Below are positions 21,716-33,768 of a DNA stretch of 64,000 nucleotides, one piece after another. The number at the start of each line of letters is the position of its first letter. The first letter of the stretch is position 1. The position numbers were made by a program, and so were the translations under genes. The stretch is from Campylorhamphus procurvoides. Lineage: Eukaryota; Chordata; Aves; Passeriformes; Dendrocolaptidae. Where the stretch lies: the NCBI GenBank assembly GCA_013396655.1, contig WBMV01001904.1, positions 1-64,000 of the forward strand, written 5' to 3'. The notes beneath the pieces were generated by a model. That model had not been told where the DNA came from. It was given only the letters and a program-made list of their open reading frames with translations, and did no database searches.

Positions 21716-23611
21716 GACAGGACACGTCCTTTGAAAGGAGACAGGAATAATTTTGCAGTGTCAGACAGGACAAAAAGACCCTGGCTAAAACTGGGTGGGA
21801 GGCCAGGAAAAATCTTTCTGGCGCTAAAAAACTGTTAAAGCCTTTAATAAATGAAATGAAGAAAATGTGGAGTGTCTGTCACTGGAAGGGTTTTGGAAAA
21901 GATCAGACAAACATCCAAGGGAAGGATGAGTGAGACTGCCCTGGGGCTGGACAGTGGGTGGGGTGATGTCTTGAAGTCTCTTCAAGCCTTGTTCCCCTGA
22001 CGTGTTGGGCTTCCAGCAGGCACAGAAGGTTGGACCTTCAAGAGCACTGCCACCAGAGTTGTCCTCAGGGGTGAGCAAAGCAAACAGCCTTTGAAACAAA
22101 TGAGAACTTGAGAGGAAAAAGTAGTTTATAAAATTGTATTATTTTCTCTTCCATACCAGTATATTTATTTCCTAGTTAAACTGGCAAGAACAATGGATTT
22201 AATTTTTTTTTATTTATTTTTTTAAGAAGTTTGGAAACTAATGAGAGAAAAGATGATTTTCTGGGTTTTTTTCCCTAGAAACCAGATTTGTGTAGAGGAG
22301 CTCCAATGTCACTTTATGACAAAGAAATTTCTGTGTTGCTGTAAATGGCTTATTGATTCTTTATACACAGCATTAATAGAAATTTTGGAAAATAATGGGA
22401 AAAAAATTCCATTGATTTATTACAGATTTAAAAATAAAATAATTCTATCAGGCTTCTGAGACTAATGTTAAAAACAAATAATGGTAGAAGAGTGTGCAAC
22501 AAGAGCTGCCCTAGATATTGAATGCTAAAGCCTAAGAGAGAACAGGACAATTATTAGCACAATCATAAAAGATATATACAGAGTCACATATAGCAGTGGA
22601 ATATTAATAATAAACTGGAGAACCCCACAGAAACAGTGATTAGTTGCCTTTTTATTGTATTTTATATATATTTATTCTATAAATAATTGAAAAGGTGAGT
22701 AAAGAGGGTTTTTTTCATAACTGTTCTCTGATAAAGTGTTGCTGTCCTGATCAGGCATCGAGCAGAAATCACTGATGAAGGGACATTTGCATTTAATTAA
22801 GCAGGTGAATAGTTATTTCCCTGCCTAAAGTATAACCCATTCTTTTACAAAATGATGTTTATTCCCTTCAAGCCACTATACAGCCAAATTTGACTTTGGG
22901 AAGGGCACTGACTGTTCTTTGGATTGTACCATTGGCCAAAGGTTAAGATAATCACTAAATCCCTGATCATCTTAATCATGGGAGAGGCTGGAAAAAAGTG
23001 GACCAATGACTGACATGTGTGAGGCTCTATTTTTTTGGTCTTTCTTTTTTCCCCTGACTAATAGCAAAACCTGAGTACTATTCAATAAAAACGGGATTAA
23101 TTAACCATGAAAGCTGAAAAATTCATGACTGTGGTTCTGCTTCACTCTCTGTGCTGCCCATTAACAAATTCTATTTTTTAATGCAAGCCCACAGAGCAGT
23201 TCTGTCCCATGATCTGGGTGGTTGGACTCTTGCTCATAAGGGATAGCTGAATATCTTTCTTTTGTCACTGGCTTTTTTTACCTTCCTAATGGAAAATTGC
23301 CTCCTGATCCATCGAAAAAGTCTCCGTGGACCTTATCCAGACATCTGGAAGAGGATTCAGTTACCAGAACATATGTGGTTATTGATATCCAAGTTGTCCT
23401 GGTCCTGTTTAACTTCCAGCTGGTCAGGAATAATACAGGTGTTCCCTGAATCAACATGGGTGTCTCCAATACCCTGGCATTTCTCAAATATCCATAGACA
23501 TCATGTTAGGACAAAGAAATTGAGTGCCTGGGACAGAAGTTTCTCCCCCTGCACACATAAATTTAGGTGCTGAAAATGAGGTGCCCAGATTTCGGTCTGG
23601 ATCTTGTCCCT
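21716..23611. other. Intergenic, nothing recognised
   Basis: AT-rich sequence, with no coding or repeat family recognised. The 23262-23573 plus frame has no family resemblance. Confidence 0.5.
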
Positions 23612-23700
23612 GCCTGAACTGGGTCGGGCTGAGATGGAATTGATTTTCCCCATAAGAGCTGTGCTGGGTGTTGGGAGCTAGAAAGGTGTTGGGAACACAC
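23612..23700 (+). mobile_element. Candidate 5' piece of an avian ERV LTR
   Basis: GGGCTGAGATGGAATTGATT, then TGTGCTGGGTGTTGG, resembles the U3 start of the LTR seen in reverse at 28107-28930, which reads GCTGCAATGGAGTTAAC and GTGCTGTGTTTTTGG in sense. The similarity is imperfect and short. It is read together with the LTR piece at 24203-24592, with a CR1 copy lying between them. Description only; no retroviral coding sequence is present. Confidence 0.4.
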
Positions 23701-23721
23701 CAGCAGTGCTGGGACAGCATC

Positions 23722-24192
23722 CACCTGTTGGAGGAGTCCAGAGGAGGCACCAGAAGATCAGAGGGATGGAGTACCTCTGCTGTTGGGAAAGGCTGAGAGA
23801 ATTGGGATTCTTCAGCCTGGAGAAGAAAAGGCTTTGGGGTGACCTAATTGTGGCCTTCCAGGATCTGAAGGGAGATGACAGGAAAGATGGAGAGAGACTA
23901 TTTAAAAAAGCATGGAGTGACAGGACAAGGGGGAATGGCTTCAAACTGAAAGAGAGCAGGGTTAGATTATGTTTTAGGAAGAAATTCTTCCCTGTGTGGG
24001 TGGTGAGGCCCTAGAAAAGGTTACCCAGAGAAGCTGTGGCTGCCCCATCCCTAGAAGTGTTTATGGCCAGGTTGGATGGGGCTTGGAGCAACCTGGGCTA
24101 GTGGAAGGTGTCCCTGCCCATGGCACGGGGTGGGAACTGGATGATCCTTAAGATCCCTTCCAATTCAATTGTTCTGGGGTTCTGTGATTTTC
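23722..24192 (+). mobile_element. CR1 LINE 3' fragment, longest copy in window
   Basis: From GTTGGAGGAGTCCAGAGGAG through GGCTGAGAGAATTGGGATTC, CTTTGGGGTGACCTAATTGT, GACAGGACAAGGGGGAATGG and GAGCAACCTGGGCTAGTGGA to TCTGGGGTTCTGTGATTT. It is about 470 bp, plus orientation, 5'-truncated. Both flanks look like parts of one LTR, so this copy probably inserted into that LTR. Confidence 0.95.
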
Positions 24193-24202
24193 TCCAACAT
24201 TC

Positions 24203-24592
24203 CTCCCTCAGCAATAGGCTGGAGTGGGCTAGATCTTGGGAAGGGACACAGTCAGGACAGCTGATCCACACTGGGCAAAGGGACATTCCATACCATATGT
24301 GTGGGAAGGGACATTCTTTATTACAGTGTTTGCCTTCCAGAGCAACACCTACGAGCCCCTGAATTATTCCTTCCCAGGAAGTGGTTGGACATCCCCTGCT
24401 GACAGGAAGCAGAGAATAAATTTTTGGCTTTCCTTCGGTTCTGCACGAGGTCTTTGCTTTTGTTTTATTGAATGGCCTTTATCCTGAGCTTTTTCCACCT
24501 TATTTCTTCCCTCATTTCCCTGTTCTGGTGAGGAGGGGAGTCACAGTGGGCACCTGGTGTCCAGATATGGTCAACCCACCAGACCAACTTAA
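24203..24592 (+). mobile_element. Avian ERV solo LTR, 3' portion
   Basis: The stretch GTCAGGACAGCTGATCCACA...GGGCAAAGGGACATTCCATA matches, in reverse complement, the block at 28668-28714 of the other LTR copy at roughly 40 of 48 positions. It continues with a degenerate U3/R/U5 containing TTTTATTGAATGGCCTTTAT in the polyadenylation-signal position and ends near GGTCAACCCACCAGACCA. It is in plus orientation and old. No gag, pol or env reading frame is present. Confidence 0.6.
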
Positions 24593-27500
24593 AAGTCTGC
24601 TTGTGACATGCTGCTACCAGACAAAGTGGAAAGTGATTCAGAAGAAGAGTCAAACTTTGGGTGAGTTCAATTAGCATCTACTTCCTCTGAGATCTTAATT
24701 TCTAGACACTTAGAAATTATTAGGCCTCTTTACACATCACCTGGCAGGTTGAGAGCTTGGACTGGAAGGGAATCAAGCCAAATAATTAAGTCAGTGACAC
24801 CCAAGTGGTGATCATGGTGTGGAGTGTGCAGTGTTAGAAGTGTCAGGAGATGAGTTAAGTCAAGTGGTCGCTCTCGGTGGCCAAAGGACCACAGATAAGG
24901 CTGTGCCTGTGGTTATTCTGCACTTGGTTTCACACTGTAACATTCTGGGCCAAAAAGTAAGAGTTCTGGTTGCATTGGTTACAGCAGTAATGAGAAAAGT
25001 AAGAAACATGTTATTATTTTGATAACGCCGTAGTAACTGAGTAATTACACAATGTGGTAATTCAGGAATGACTGAAGAGAAAAAGAGAACCATAATTAAC
25101 TACTCCATCTTGCAACACAGACCCTTATTTGAGGCAATGACATAATAACATGGAAGGACTCTATCCTTACAAACCTAAGTACTGTGGAAATAGTTCTCAG
25201 CTTTCGTTGTTCACCTTAGGGAAATACTGGAACAAAAGCTTTTGAAGGAGAAAAACCAAGAATTATATACATATGTAAGTATAGATGAGTGTGTAAATGG
25301 TTGAACTGTGATGATTACTACACATTTTCAAGTTTGGGGGAGAATAAATTCTGACTCTTTTCAATGTCTTTTCATGTACAGATTTGAACTGCCTTTCTAG
25401 AAAGTTCAGAGATTTATTTTAATTTTTGAAGATGATATAATTGACATCCTAGAATGATCTTCAGGGCTCAGTAGAAAGTTAAAAGATGAGACTAACCCAA
25501 AAACAAAATTCCTGTTTTAGCCATTCCAGCCTCATGAGACAGTTCAGGATATTTATGATCTAATTCCTACACTCTGTCTGACCCCTGACCAGCTCCATCA
25601 TTTACCCAGGAGTTTACAAAGATTCAGGGGTTTTCTCTATGAGAAATTCTTTTTTTGCCACAAATTCCCTATTCTCCCATTCTTTAAAAATCTCCCACTA
25701 TCTTTGAAATCAGAACTGATCATTGCTCTTTTTGCTTGTGCCACAAAGCTTCTGGTACCCTCCAGATATTTGTATCTTACTGGACTAAAGCCCTGAGAAA
25801 GGAAAATAAACCCTCAATACTTCCAACAGAGAAGAAAGGAAGAGACAACTGTCAAATTTCACCTACTGATTTAATAATTCTGTGATAAGCAGAGAAGGGG
25901 CACCTCACCATGATATTTGTTTCCACTGTCATTTAGACTAAGACATATATGCACCTCTTTTCCTTCCAAGGGAGGATCAGCTTACTCAGCTTCCTGGGAT
26001 GCAAAGAGGTGTTGGAGGTTTACTGAAATTACCACAAGATATATACCCCACATGCCTCATTATATTTGCCATATTTTGGTAGCTTTCAATGATAGGTAAA
26101 TAGAAGGAAAACCAAAATCAGGCAGTTGTTTGTTACACAAATTTTCATAGACACAGGGCATAACAAAAGAAAAAAAAACCCCAAAATGCTAAAAAAGCAG
26201 ATTTCCCTTAGATTATCCATCACTATTAATACCAGTTATGCAGAACTCACTGTAGCTACAAGAGCAGAGCTAACTAAGCATTTTAACCCTGATATAACAC
26301 TACCACAATGGAGATTTAATTCTATGGCAGATGGCTCTTTAGCTAAAAAGATCTGCACCAACAGTGATTCACATTCTCCCCTTGGCAACCAACTCCACAG
26401 CCCAGTTTTTCTTGTAGTTGTCAGGTTTTCCCTAATACTTGGTTTTATTCTTCCCTGCTGAGTTGTAAACCCATTTCTTCTGCCCAAAGTGATGAGAAGG
26501 AATAACTGATGCTTGTCTCTTATGCAACATCTATTTTAGCCACCCCAATCTCTGTGTCTCTCTGGAATCACACACTTCAGTACTTTGAAGTTTCTCTCTG
26601 GGTCTTACTCACCCAGTTTCCTCATTCTATCAGCTTTTTTCTGAGAAAACTGTGTTCCCTCTGTTTTATTTATCAGCAAACTTACAGTGTTCATAAGTAT
26701 ATTGAAAAAAAAGAATTTAAAGATCTTTTGAATACTTCTTAACGTAAAAGCCAATGCCATGTTAAAGGCTTCTCCTCCATTATGACCTAAACGTGGCCAA
26801 AAGGACCATGACACTTCACCAAAGATGGGTTAAAGAGAGTAAGAAACAACTTGGAGAACTCTACACCTTCTCTGCAACTCCCTGGTCCCTCCTGCTCACA
26901 GAACTGGCCACTTTTTGTAGAATTCTTGGATTTCCAGATCAATGAGCTATCCAGAAACACCTGACATTGTTGTTGTAACGAAGTTGTCTCTCCCCTTATT
27001 TTCTCCATCCGATCACGAGCCCGCAGGAAGTTAAACTGCAGAGAGCGTCTTGGTTTTGTGGTTTTCCGATCTTTGTTCCTTGGAAAGACAAAAGGAGAGG
27101 GCAGAGAATGACTGAGCCATCGTACTGGAAATGGGCAGTGTGACCCACTGACCTCTGAAACAGCAAAAGTCATCAAACTTCCCATTTGTTCTCTGAGCAG
27201 AAGAGGGGAAGTGTAGTAATTTCCCTCCCTGACTCCCTTCTTGCTGCGTCAGGATACCCACACACTATCAAATCACCGCTTCCATACCAGGGTGGGGACG
27301 GGCTCGTTACAGGAAGAAATCAACTGCAAACAAAGCAGAGTTGTAAACTTATCAGAGAAGTCTTGTCAGAAGCAGGAAAGCATTTATAAACCTGCTTTGC
27401 TTCTGGGAAGTTGGTGGTGTAGGAAATAGGGATGTCAGAACTCATGGAAACAGCCGTTCTCCTCTGGTGTGTTCCTGGAGGATGAGAAAGGAGGCTCCAA

Positions 27501-28106
27501 ACTTTCCCTATTTATTTGTGTCTTGTAAAACACGTAGCACTGAGCTGCAGGAATGAGCATGAACATGCACTGTGCAATAACAATACACAGCTTTTCAAAT
27601 GAGCAGTTACAGGGGGATATGTTATTTTACCCTGATGAGTGCAAAGAAACACCCATTTCCCCCTCAAATTGAACAGAAAGGAAAAAGCAGAAATCTACCT
27701 CCCAGCCTGACTCATCACTTGTGCTAATGCCCCTGTGTGGATCTCATTTCCTGGGAAGTTCCAAGTGGTGAACTCATTCCTGACACCTTGTCCCTGCCCA
27801 AGAGCTATGTGACATTTTCACAGCAAAGTGCCTATATGATCTGAAGTCTGGATGAGAGTAAGAGAGCAAAGTGACAGGAACAGCTTGGTTTGTTTGACAC
27901 AGGGCACTGGAATGTCCCAACTGGAATTTGTGTCTCCAGAACTTCAGCCTTTGGTGTTGGCAGAAGGCATCTCACCATGGTTATTAGATCACAGAGTCCC
28001 TGCTTGTCTCAGATCACACCCATTCACGTGGTGTTATTGAAATTCTGAGTGTTGGCCCAGAGAGGAGCTGTCTCCAGATGGTAAAACGTGTAATATGACA
28101 TTCTGT
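24593..28106. other. Intergenic, nothing recognised
   Basis: There is no recognisable gene or repeat in these 3.5 kb. Minus frames around 26787-27261 have no family resemblance. Confidence 0.5.
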
Positions 28107-28930
28107 CATGGTTCAGCCATGGCTTATCCTCCCTCTGGTGGGAGGACATTCAGGAAAGAAAACAAAATGAACTTGTGGTATGAGGTAAGAACAGTTTAAT
28201 AACCAAAACAAGTAAAAGACAATAATGAAGGAGAAGGAGAAAAAGAAGAAGAAAAAGAAGAAGAAAAAGAAGGAGAAAAAGAAGAAGAAAAAGAAGAAGA
28301 AGAAGAAGGAGAAAAAGAAGAAGAAAAAGAAGAAGAAGAAGAAGGAGAAAAAGAAGAAGAAAAAGAAGGAGAAATAGAAGAAGACAAAGAAGAAGAAGAA
28401 AAAGAAGAAAAAGAAGGAGAAGCAGAAGAAGAAGTAATAATACTAGCAATACTACTACCACCACCAATATTATTACTACTACTATTAGTACTACTAATAA
28501 TAAAAATAATGAGAGAGGAGAGGGAGGGAGGGAGGGAGTGAGATAAAACCCAAGAAAGGCACCTGATACACAATACAGTTGCTCACCAGCCTCTGATTGA
28601 CGCCAAACTGGTCCCCAAGCTGCATCAGCTTCCCTTTCCTGATAACTCCCTCCAGTTTATACACTGGGCATGACATTCCATGGTATGGAACATCCCTTTG
28701 ACCAGTTTGGGTCAGCTGTCCTGGCCGTGCTGCCTCTGAGTTTCTGGTACAGCTCCTCACTGGCAGAGCATGAGACACTGGGAAATCCTCGCCTTTGGGT
28801 GAGCACAGCTTAGCAACAACCAAAACATGAGTGTGATAGCAATATTATTTTCATACTAAATCCAAAAACACAGCACTGAACCAGCTACTAAAAAGCAAGT
28901 TAACTCCATTGCAGCTAAAACCAGGAGAAT
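28107..28930 (-). mobile_element. Avian endogenous retrovirus solo LTR
   Basis: About 820 bp in minus orientation. In sense it opens TCCTGGTTTTAGCTGCAATG, then has GCCAGGACAGCTGACCCAAA, a TATA box (28656-28661), a long TTC/GAA tract, an ATTAAA signal (28195-28200), and ends ...GGCTGAACCATGACA at 28107. These landmarks give the U3-R-U5 order of an LTR, and they match an abundant avian LTR family known to me (opening TGGTTTTGGCTG, closing in a CATGACA-type end). No internal retroviral region flanks it, so it is a solo LTR left by recombination. No clear target-site duplication was identified. Confidence 0.8.
28226..28436. repeat. Imperfect (GAA)n purine tract inside the LTR
   Basis: About 210 bp almost entirely of A and G on the plus strand, built from GAA, GAAAAA and GGA units with only single C or T interruptions. 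It is followed at 28436-28510 by TAA/ACT/ACC triplet variants. It sits between the LTR's TATA box and its polyadenylation signal. Long open frames here (105 and 125 codons, minus) are low-complexity artefacts. Confidence 0.95.
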
Positions 28931-31900
28931 TTTGAAAATCTTTTAGAGGAAGCATTTGGCTATTGACTTTGGTGTTGGGTTATTTCTCCCCTCTCAATAC
29001 TGAAAATCAGTTTTCACTTAAGGCAGGAGGGTTGACTTTTGATTATTCATGGTATTTATTGTTTAACAATGAACTATTTTTTCCCCAGGAGTTTTACTAT
29101 TGTATGGATTGTCCATACTTTGATATGAACCTTTTTCCAAAGACTATATGGCTCATACTGATATTTTTTTTTTGGTTTTGCAAGTCTATTTTTCTCCTGC
29201 TTTACAATAAACAATCCTCTTCTTTTTTTTATTTGTCTTCTGCCTTTTGGAATGTTATTTGCCCAGAAAGAACCAGCTGTGAGTGCAAGATAAGTTCCCC
29301 CTCAATGTTACTCACACTGACAGTCCATACAGGGGCCACTAATGGTGGTTGGGTGATTATTTTGCAGCCCTGGCAGTTTCACAAGAATGTGCCTGTTTAT
29401 AAGTCCCTTATTATTGGGTCTGTCTTCCACAAATTTGAAAAGGTCAGGACTTCATTCCATTTGACTTGGGCGAAAAAGCAAACTTATGGCCAAAGATGAG
29501 AGTTTGAACAATAATTCTGAGGAGGGTGAAGAAAAACAACTATGAAGGAAGAGAGAGAGCTGTTTATGCAACGTGTTTTGTTGCAAACCATCAGTGAGGT
29601 CAAAGAAGTGCCAGCATAAAGAGCACAAATGAGCTGAAAACTGTATTTAAAAAATAGCAAAACTTAATAAGTACTGTCTTCATCTTCTCTGAAGCTCTTG
29701 TAAAAAAATCTTCAAAAGGCTCCAAAAAGGCAGAAGTATCAGATCACAGAGAAAAAAGGCATCTTAAATACTCAAATACACCTTTTTCTTGGGGTTTATG
29801 TCTTTTGTATCCTTCCAGCTTGGACAAGGAAATTGGAATGGGGCAGCTACACATTCCTTCAAAGCTACATTTTATTGTTTCCTCTTTTTCCTTGCTTGAT
29901 AACAGTTCTCAGGAGAAGAGTTGGTACAACATGCAGAGAGTAGCATGTTGTGGTCTTTTCTTTACAGCCACTACACAGAACACTTTTTAAATAAAGAAAA
30001 AGAAAAATTATAGTTAGAATATCGGATTTTTTTTAAAAAAAATTAATTCTGCGCAATATGGAGAGGAAAGAAAAAATATGAGATCAAGTGGGACACCAAA
30101 GTATCCTTTTAATTAGTTACACATTATATTCTGTGATGTAGATCTTGCTAAGGCACTGCTGTGCCTTTTTAAAATATTAAAAACACCCTCAGAACTACAG
30201 TCCAGCAGGGATATTAAACACTGATATTAAACATTGTCTATACCTTCATCCTGTGTTATTATGTCAATAAAAATTAGCAATAAATATGCTATGAAAACTA
30301 TAACTCAGAGTATTTGCAAGTCTTAATGAAACTGCACAGTGACTTTTTATGGTAATAAAGTGTTGGGTTTGGGATTTTGATATTAAAATATTCAGAGAAA
30401 ACTTGCTGATAGCAGCAGAGCTGTTGTAACAATGCAGGGAATTAATTTCCACACACTTCCTCCTGTTTCAGCATGGAAGTTCTGCCCCAGTCCAAGGGAG
30501 GAAAACTGAGGAAACCACACATAGGCATTCAGAAGTGTGGGTGAATTAGGAGCAGAAGTCCCCAGAATATAATGCTGAGATCTGATTTCCTATTTTAATC
30601 CAATATCTTTGATCATCTCACTTCAGGGGAAATAAAATACGACTTGGTTGCTGGCCTTCTGCATGCATGTTTAGGTGTGTGTTACACTTTGACACCAGAA
30701 TGGTCAGAGGTTTTGCAGACATCCTGGTTTTTGAAGGACAGAGGGGTTACCAGCTCTTGCTTTTTTCTTCAAAATAGCAAATATTGTTTAACATGATTTG
30801 TCCAAGACCAGAATGGAATCTGTGACTGGGCCAGAAGCAAAATGACAGAGCTCTTCCTCTACTCTAATTTTCTGGACACTATTTAGGTCCTTTGAAACCT
30901 TCACGCTGCATCTTCACTGCTGTCACAGCCTGCCTTGGGCTTCAATTTGGGCTGACTTTGGCTTCTGCTGTGATTAAACTGAACTCTTACCATAACCCAA
31001 GTAGGGGCTCTGGTTGTGTGTTTTCCCAGAACCCAACAATATTGGCTCAGCCCCAAGCTGGCTCTCTGCAGCCCAGACCTTGGCTAGGAAATGGGGTCTG
31101 TAAATACATCCACATGCAAACACTCCTGTAAACACACCCCCTCTCATACACATCCACACCCTGCCCCAGACACTGAGATGTGACAGGGACAGGGGGCACT
31201 ACAAAACCTCCAGAAGTCATATAGAGAATGCAAATTTATTTGAGATGTAAAAAACCCCAACACCTCGATGCTGTTTGAAACACCAGTTCCCACTCTTGGT
31301 GGCTGCGAGGCCATAGAAGCCCTTAAGAGACCAGAATTAAGTGAGTCACTAGAAAAGAGCTGCTCCAAATCTGTAAATAGAGTTTAAAAAAATCATTCTT
31401 TTTTGTTTAATTCGCATGCAGCCCTGGTGGCACCCCTTTCTTCCCCAGCTCCTTGCATTGCTGGCTATATTTAATAAAGGCAGGCAAGCCCCACTTCCCA
31501 ACTCTTTGTGAGAAGGGGTGGAGAAAACACACTGGCCATCCCACCCATCTGAACTTCCTGGCAAGTCACTTGGGTCTCACTGTCTCCTTATTCTGCTTGT
31601 TTTTGAAAAAAAAATAATAAAATAAAGAACAGAGTCCTTCAAACTGGTTGGTAACAAGCTCTGTCTCCGGATGCCAAAGGGACAACACAGAGCCACTTTG
31701 TAAAGAAGGAGATTGGCCGTCTTCCCCCTTGCAGGGAGAAGGCTCTGACTGAGAAATGCACTTGGATGGTGCTGAAAGACATCTGTCAAGTCATCAAAGG
31801 GTCTCTGCACCTTGCTGGAGCCAGCCTTGGGAGAGGGAGGTGGGAAATCTCCATCCCAAGACTGTCCCTGTCACACAGGGGGATTAAGAATTAGACTTTG

Positions 31901-33607
31901 TCCTTGGTAAAAGTCAGGGAGGGGAGGAACGACTCCTGGGAGAAACTTCGCTGTGTCCAACACCATGGTGGTGATTTCCCTTGGCAAGCTCTAGTGATCT
32001 TATCCCTTTCCAGTGTCTTCAGGCTGCTTTTCGATTGTCTTCAAAGGGCATTTCTCCTCCACTGAACCTCAGTGTGTTCTGTTCCTCCCTCTTTCCTGGG
32101 CAGTGCAAAGGATGCTTTGCAAGAAGCACCCAAAGGAACTAAATGTTCCAAATGCCTCTGGTGCAGGAGAGAATTGTCTCGCAGGGCTGACACTCAGCAG
32201 CTGTGAACCCTGAAAACAATGTGCTTTCCACTCCAGCAAGCCTTTGCTTGGCAAAGCTTCTCCATGAGCAGACTTATCTGCGTGGGCAGCAGCACTTCCC
32301 TGTTTTCCTCATTCTTCCAGCCTCCCTCTCCCACCTCAGCCATTGTCAGCCCTTCAGTCACAGCTGTAACCCAGTCTAACAGCTGTCATTTCTTTTGTCC
32401 CCCTTTCAAACTGTTTTAAGCCATCTGACAGAACCTTGAAATGACTTAATGCAGTGAGAGAACGTTTGCAGGTTACATTTGCTGGAGTAAATACCGGGTT
32501 TAGGTTTCCTGCCTGTCTCTCAGCTCAGAGGAGGAGTATTCCTCTGTGACATAATGCCAGCAACAAGGGACTGAGTAACTTACTCAGCCCCCCTCCTGCT
32601 GCTCACAGATTGCACTGATAGCTCTCTGCAAAAGGCTCACAAGCTTCAAGTCCTGCCCTGATGGACCAGGGATGAAGTTTTGTTGTTCAGCACAAATATT
32701 CTGCAAACCTCTATCACTGAAATCATCACTTGCTTGTCCTTCGGCATTGCAATGTCATTGAATGTTTGCTGCTCACTGGACAAGATGTGAGCTTTGCCTT
32801 CAGGTAGTTAAGATTTACTGTGTCCCTCTTTGTTTATCAAGCTAATTTTTATTTCGTTTCAATTTCTAATGAAATGGTTGGGTAAAAGCAAGAAATGAAA
32901 CAGGGCATCCAGATATTTTCAGCCAGCTGTGAGGCAGCTGGTAATTTCTACAATGTGCTATGGAAATGCCCCAGACACAACATAAGAAGGAAACAATGCT
33001 TTAGGGCAATTTTTTCAAACCAAATATATTTAATAAAAATTGCTTTCCTCTGTGACAAAAGAAAATATAAAGGAATTCAAGGCAAAGTGCAAAATAGAAA
33101 CAATCACTTATGATCCCAGTCAAAGCTGTGCAACAGGGAATGGTACTGAACTTTCCTAGCAGGAAAAATGAAAGAAGAGGTACCTGATTTTCTCTACTCC
33201 CAAATGTCTCCTTTCAGCAGTTCAAGTTTAAATCCAACACTACATTCAAGTCCTTTGCCAAGTAGGAGTACTCTGGGATTGCTGGTGTCAGGGATGACCT
33301 GAGATTTGATTTTTGATTTTGTTTTGGGCTAAAGCAGAGGAGCAGAGTGGAGCAAATCCAGAACACGTGAAGCGTGCCAGGAAGATACCATGGCCTGAAA
33401 TACAGGAGGTGTCAGAAGCCCTGTGAGAAGCTTGATGGTGGGAGCTGAGTAGCCCAGTGCTGTTGGCATGGTGAGCTGGTGGCTGAGGAACATCTGCTGT
33501 CAAAGTCAATGAGGAAAGATGCTGCAGAACTGAGAGAATGAATTCCTACTAAGGCAGTGACAAAGTTGTTGAACCCACAACAACATCCTCATCGGGTACC
33601 TAGCAAA
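28931..33607. other. Intergenic, nothing recognised
   Basis: This is 4.7 kb of unique-looking sequence. The 178-codon plus frame at 28963-29499 has no family resemblance and AT-driven composition. No RNA gene was recognised. Confidence 0.5.
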
Positions 33608-33768
33608 GAGTTTGTGGCTGCCCCATCCCTGGAAGTGTTCAAGGCCAGGTTGGATGGGGCTCAGAGCAGCCTGGGATAGTGAAATGTGTTCCTGCCCATG
33701 ACAGAACAGTTGGAACAACATAATGTTTAAGGTCACTTCCAACTCAAACCATTCTATGATTCTAAAAT
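33608..33768 (+). mobile_element. CR1 3' fragment
   Basis: GAGTTTGTGGCTGCCCCATC, CTGGAAGTGTTCAAGGCCAG and CAAACCATTCTATGATTCTA: a plus-oriented CR1 3' end of about 160 bp with a well-kept tail. Confidence 0.93.

Noticed and set aside
28150..28573. Leucine- and serine-rich minus-strand frames of 105 and 125 codons
   Set aside because: They are translations of the GAA/TTC repeat within the LTR, not genes.
28963..29499. 178-codon plus-strand frame
   Set aside because: No recognisable domain, AT-driven composition and no splice or promoter support. It begins next to a solo LTR but has no retroviral resemblance.
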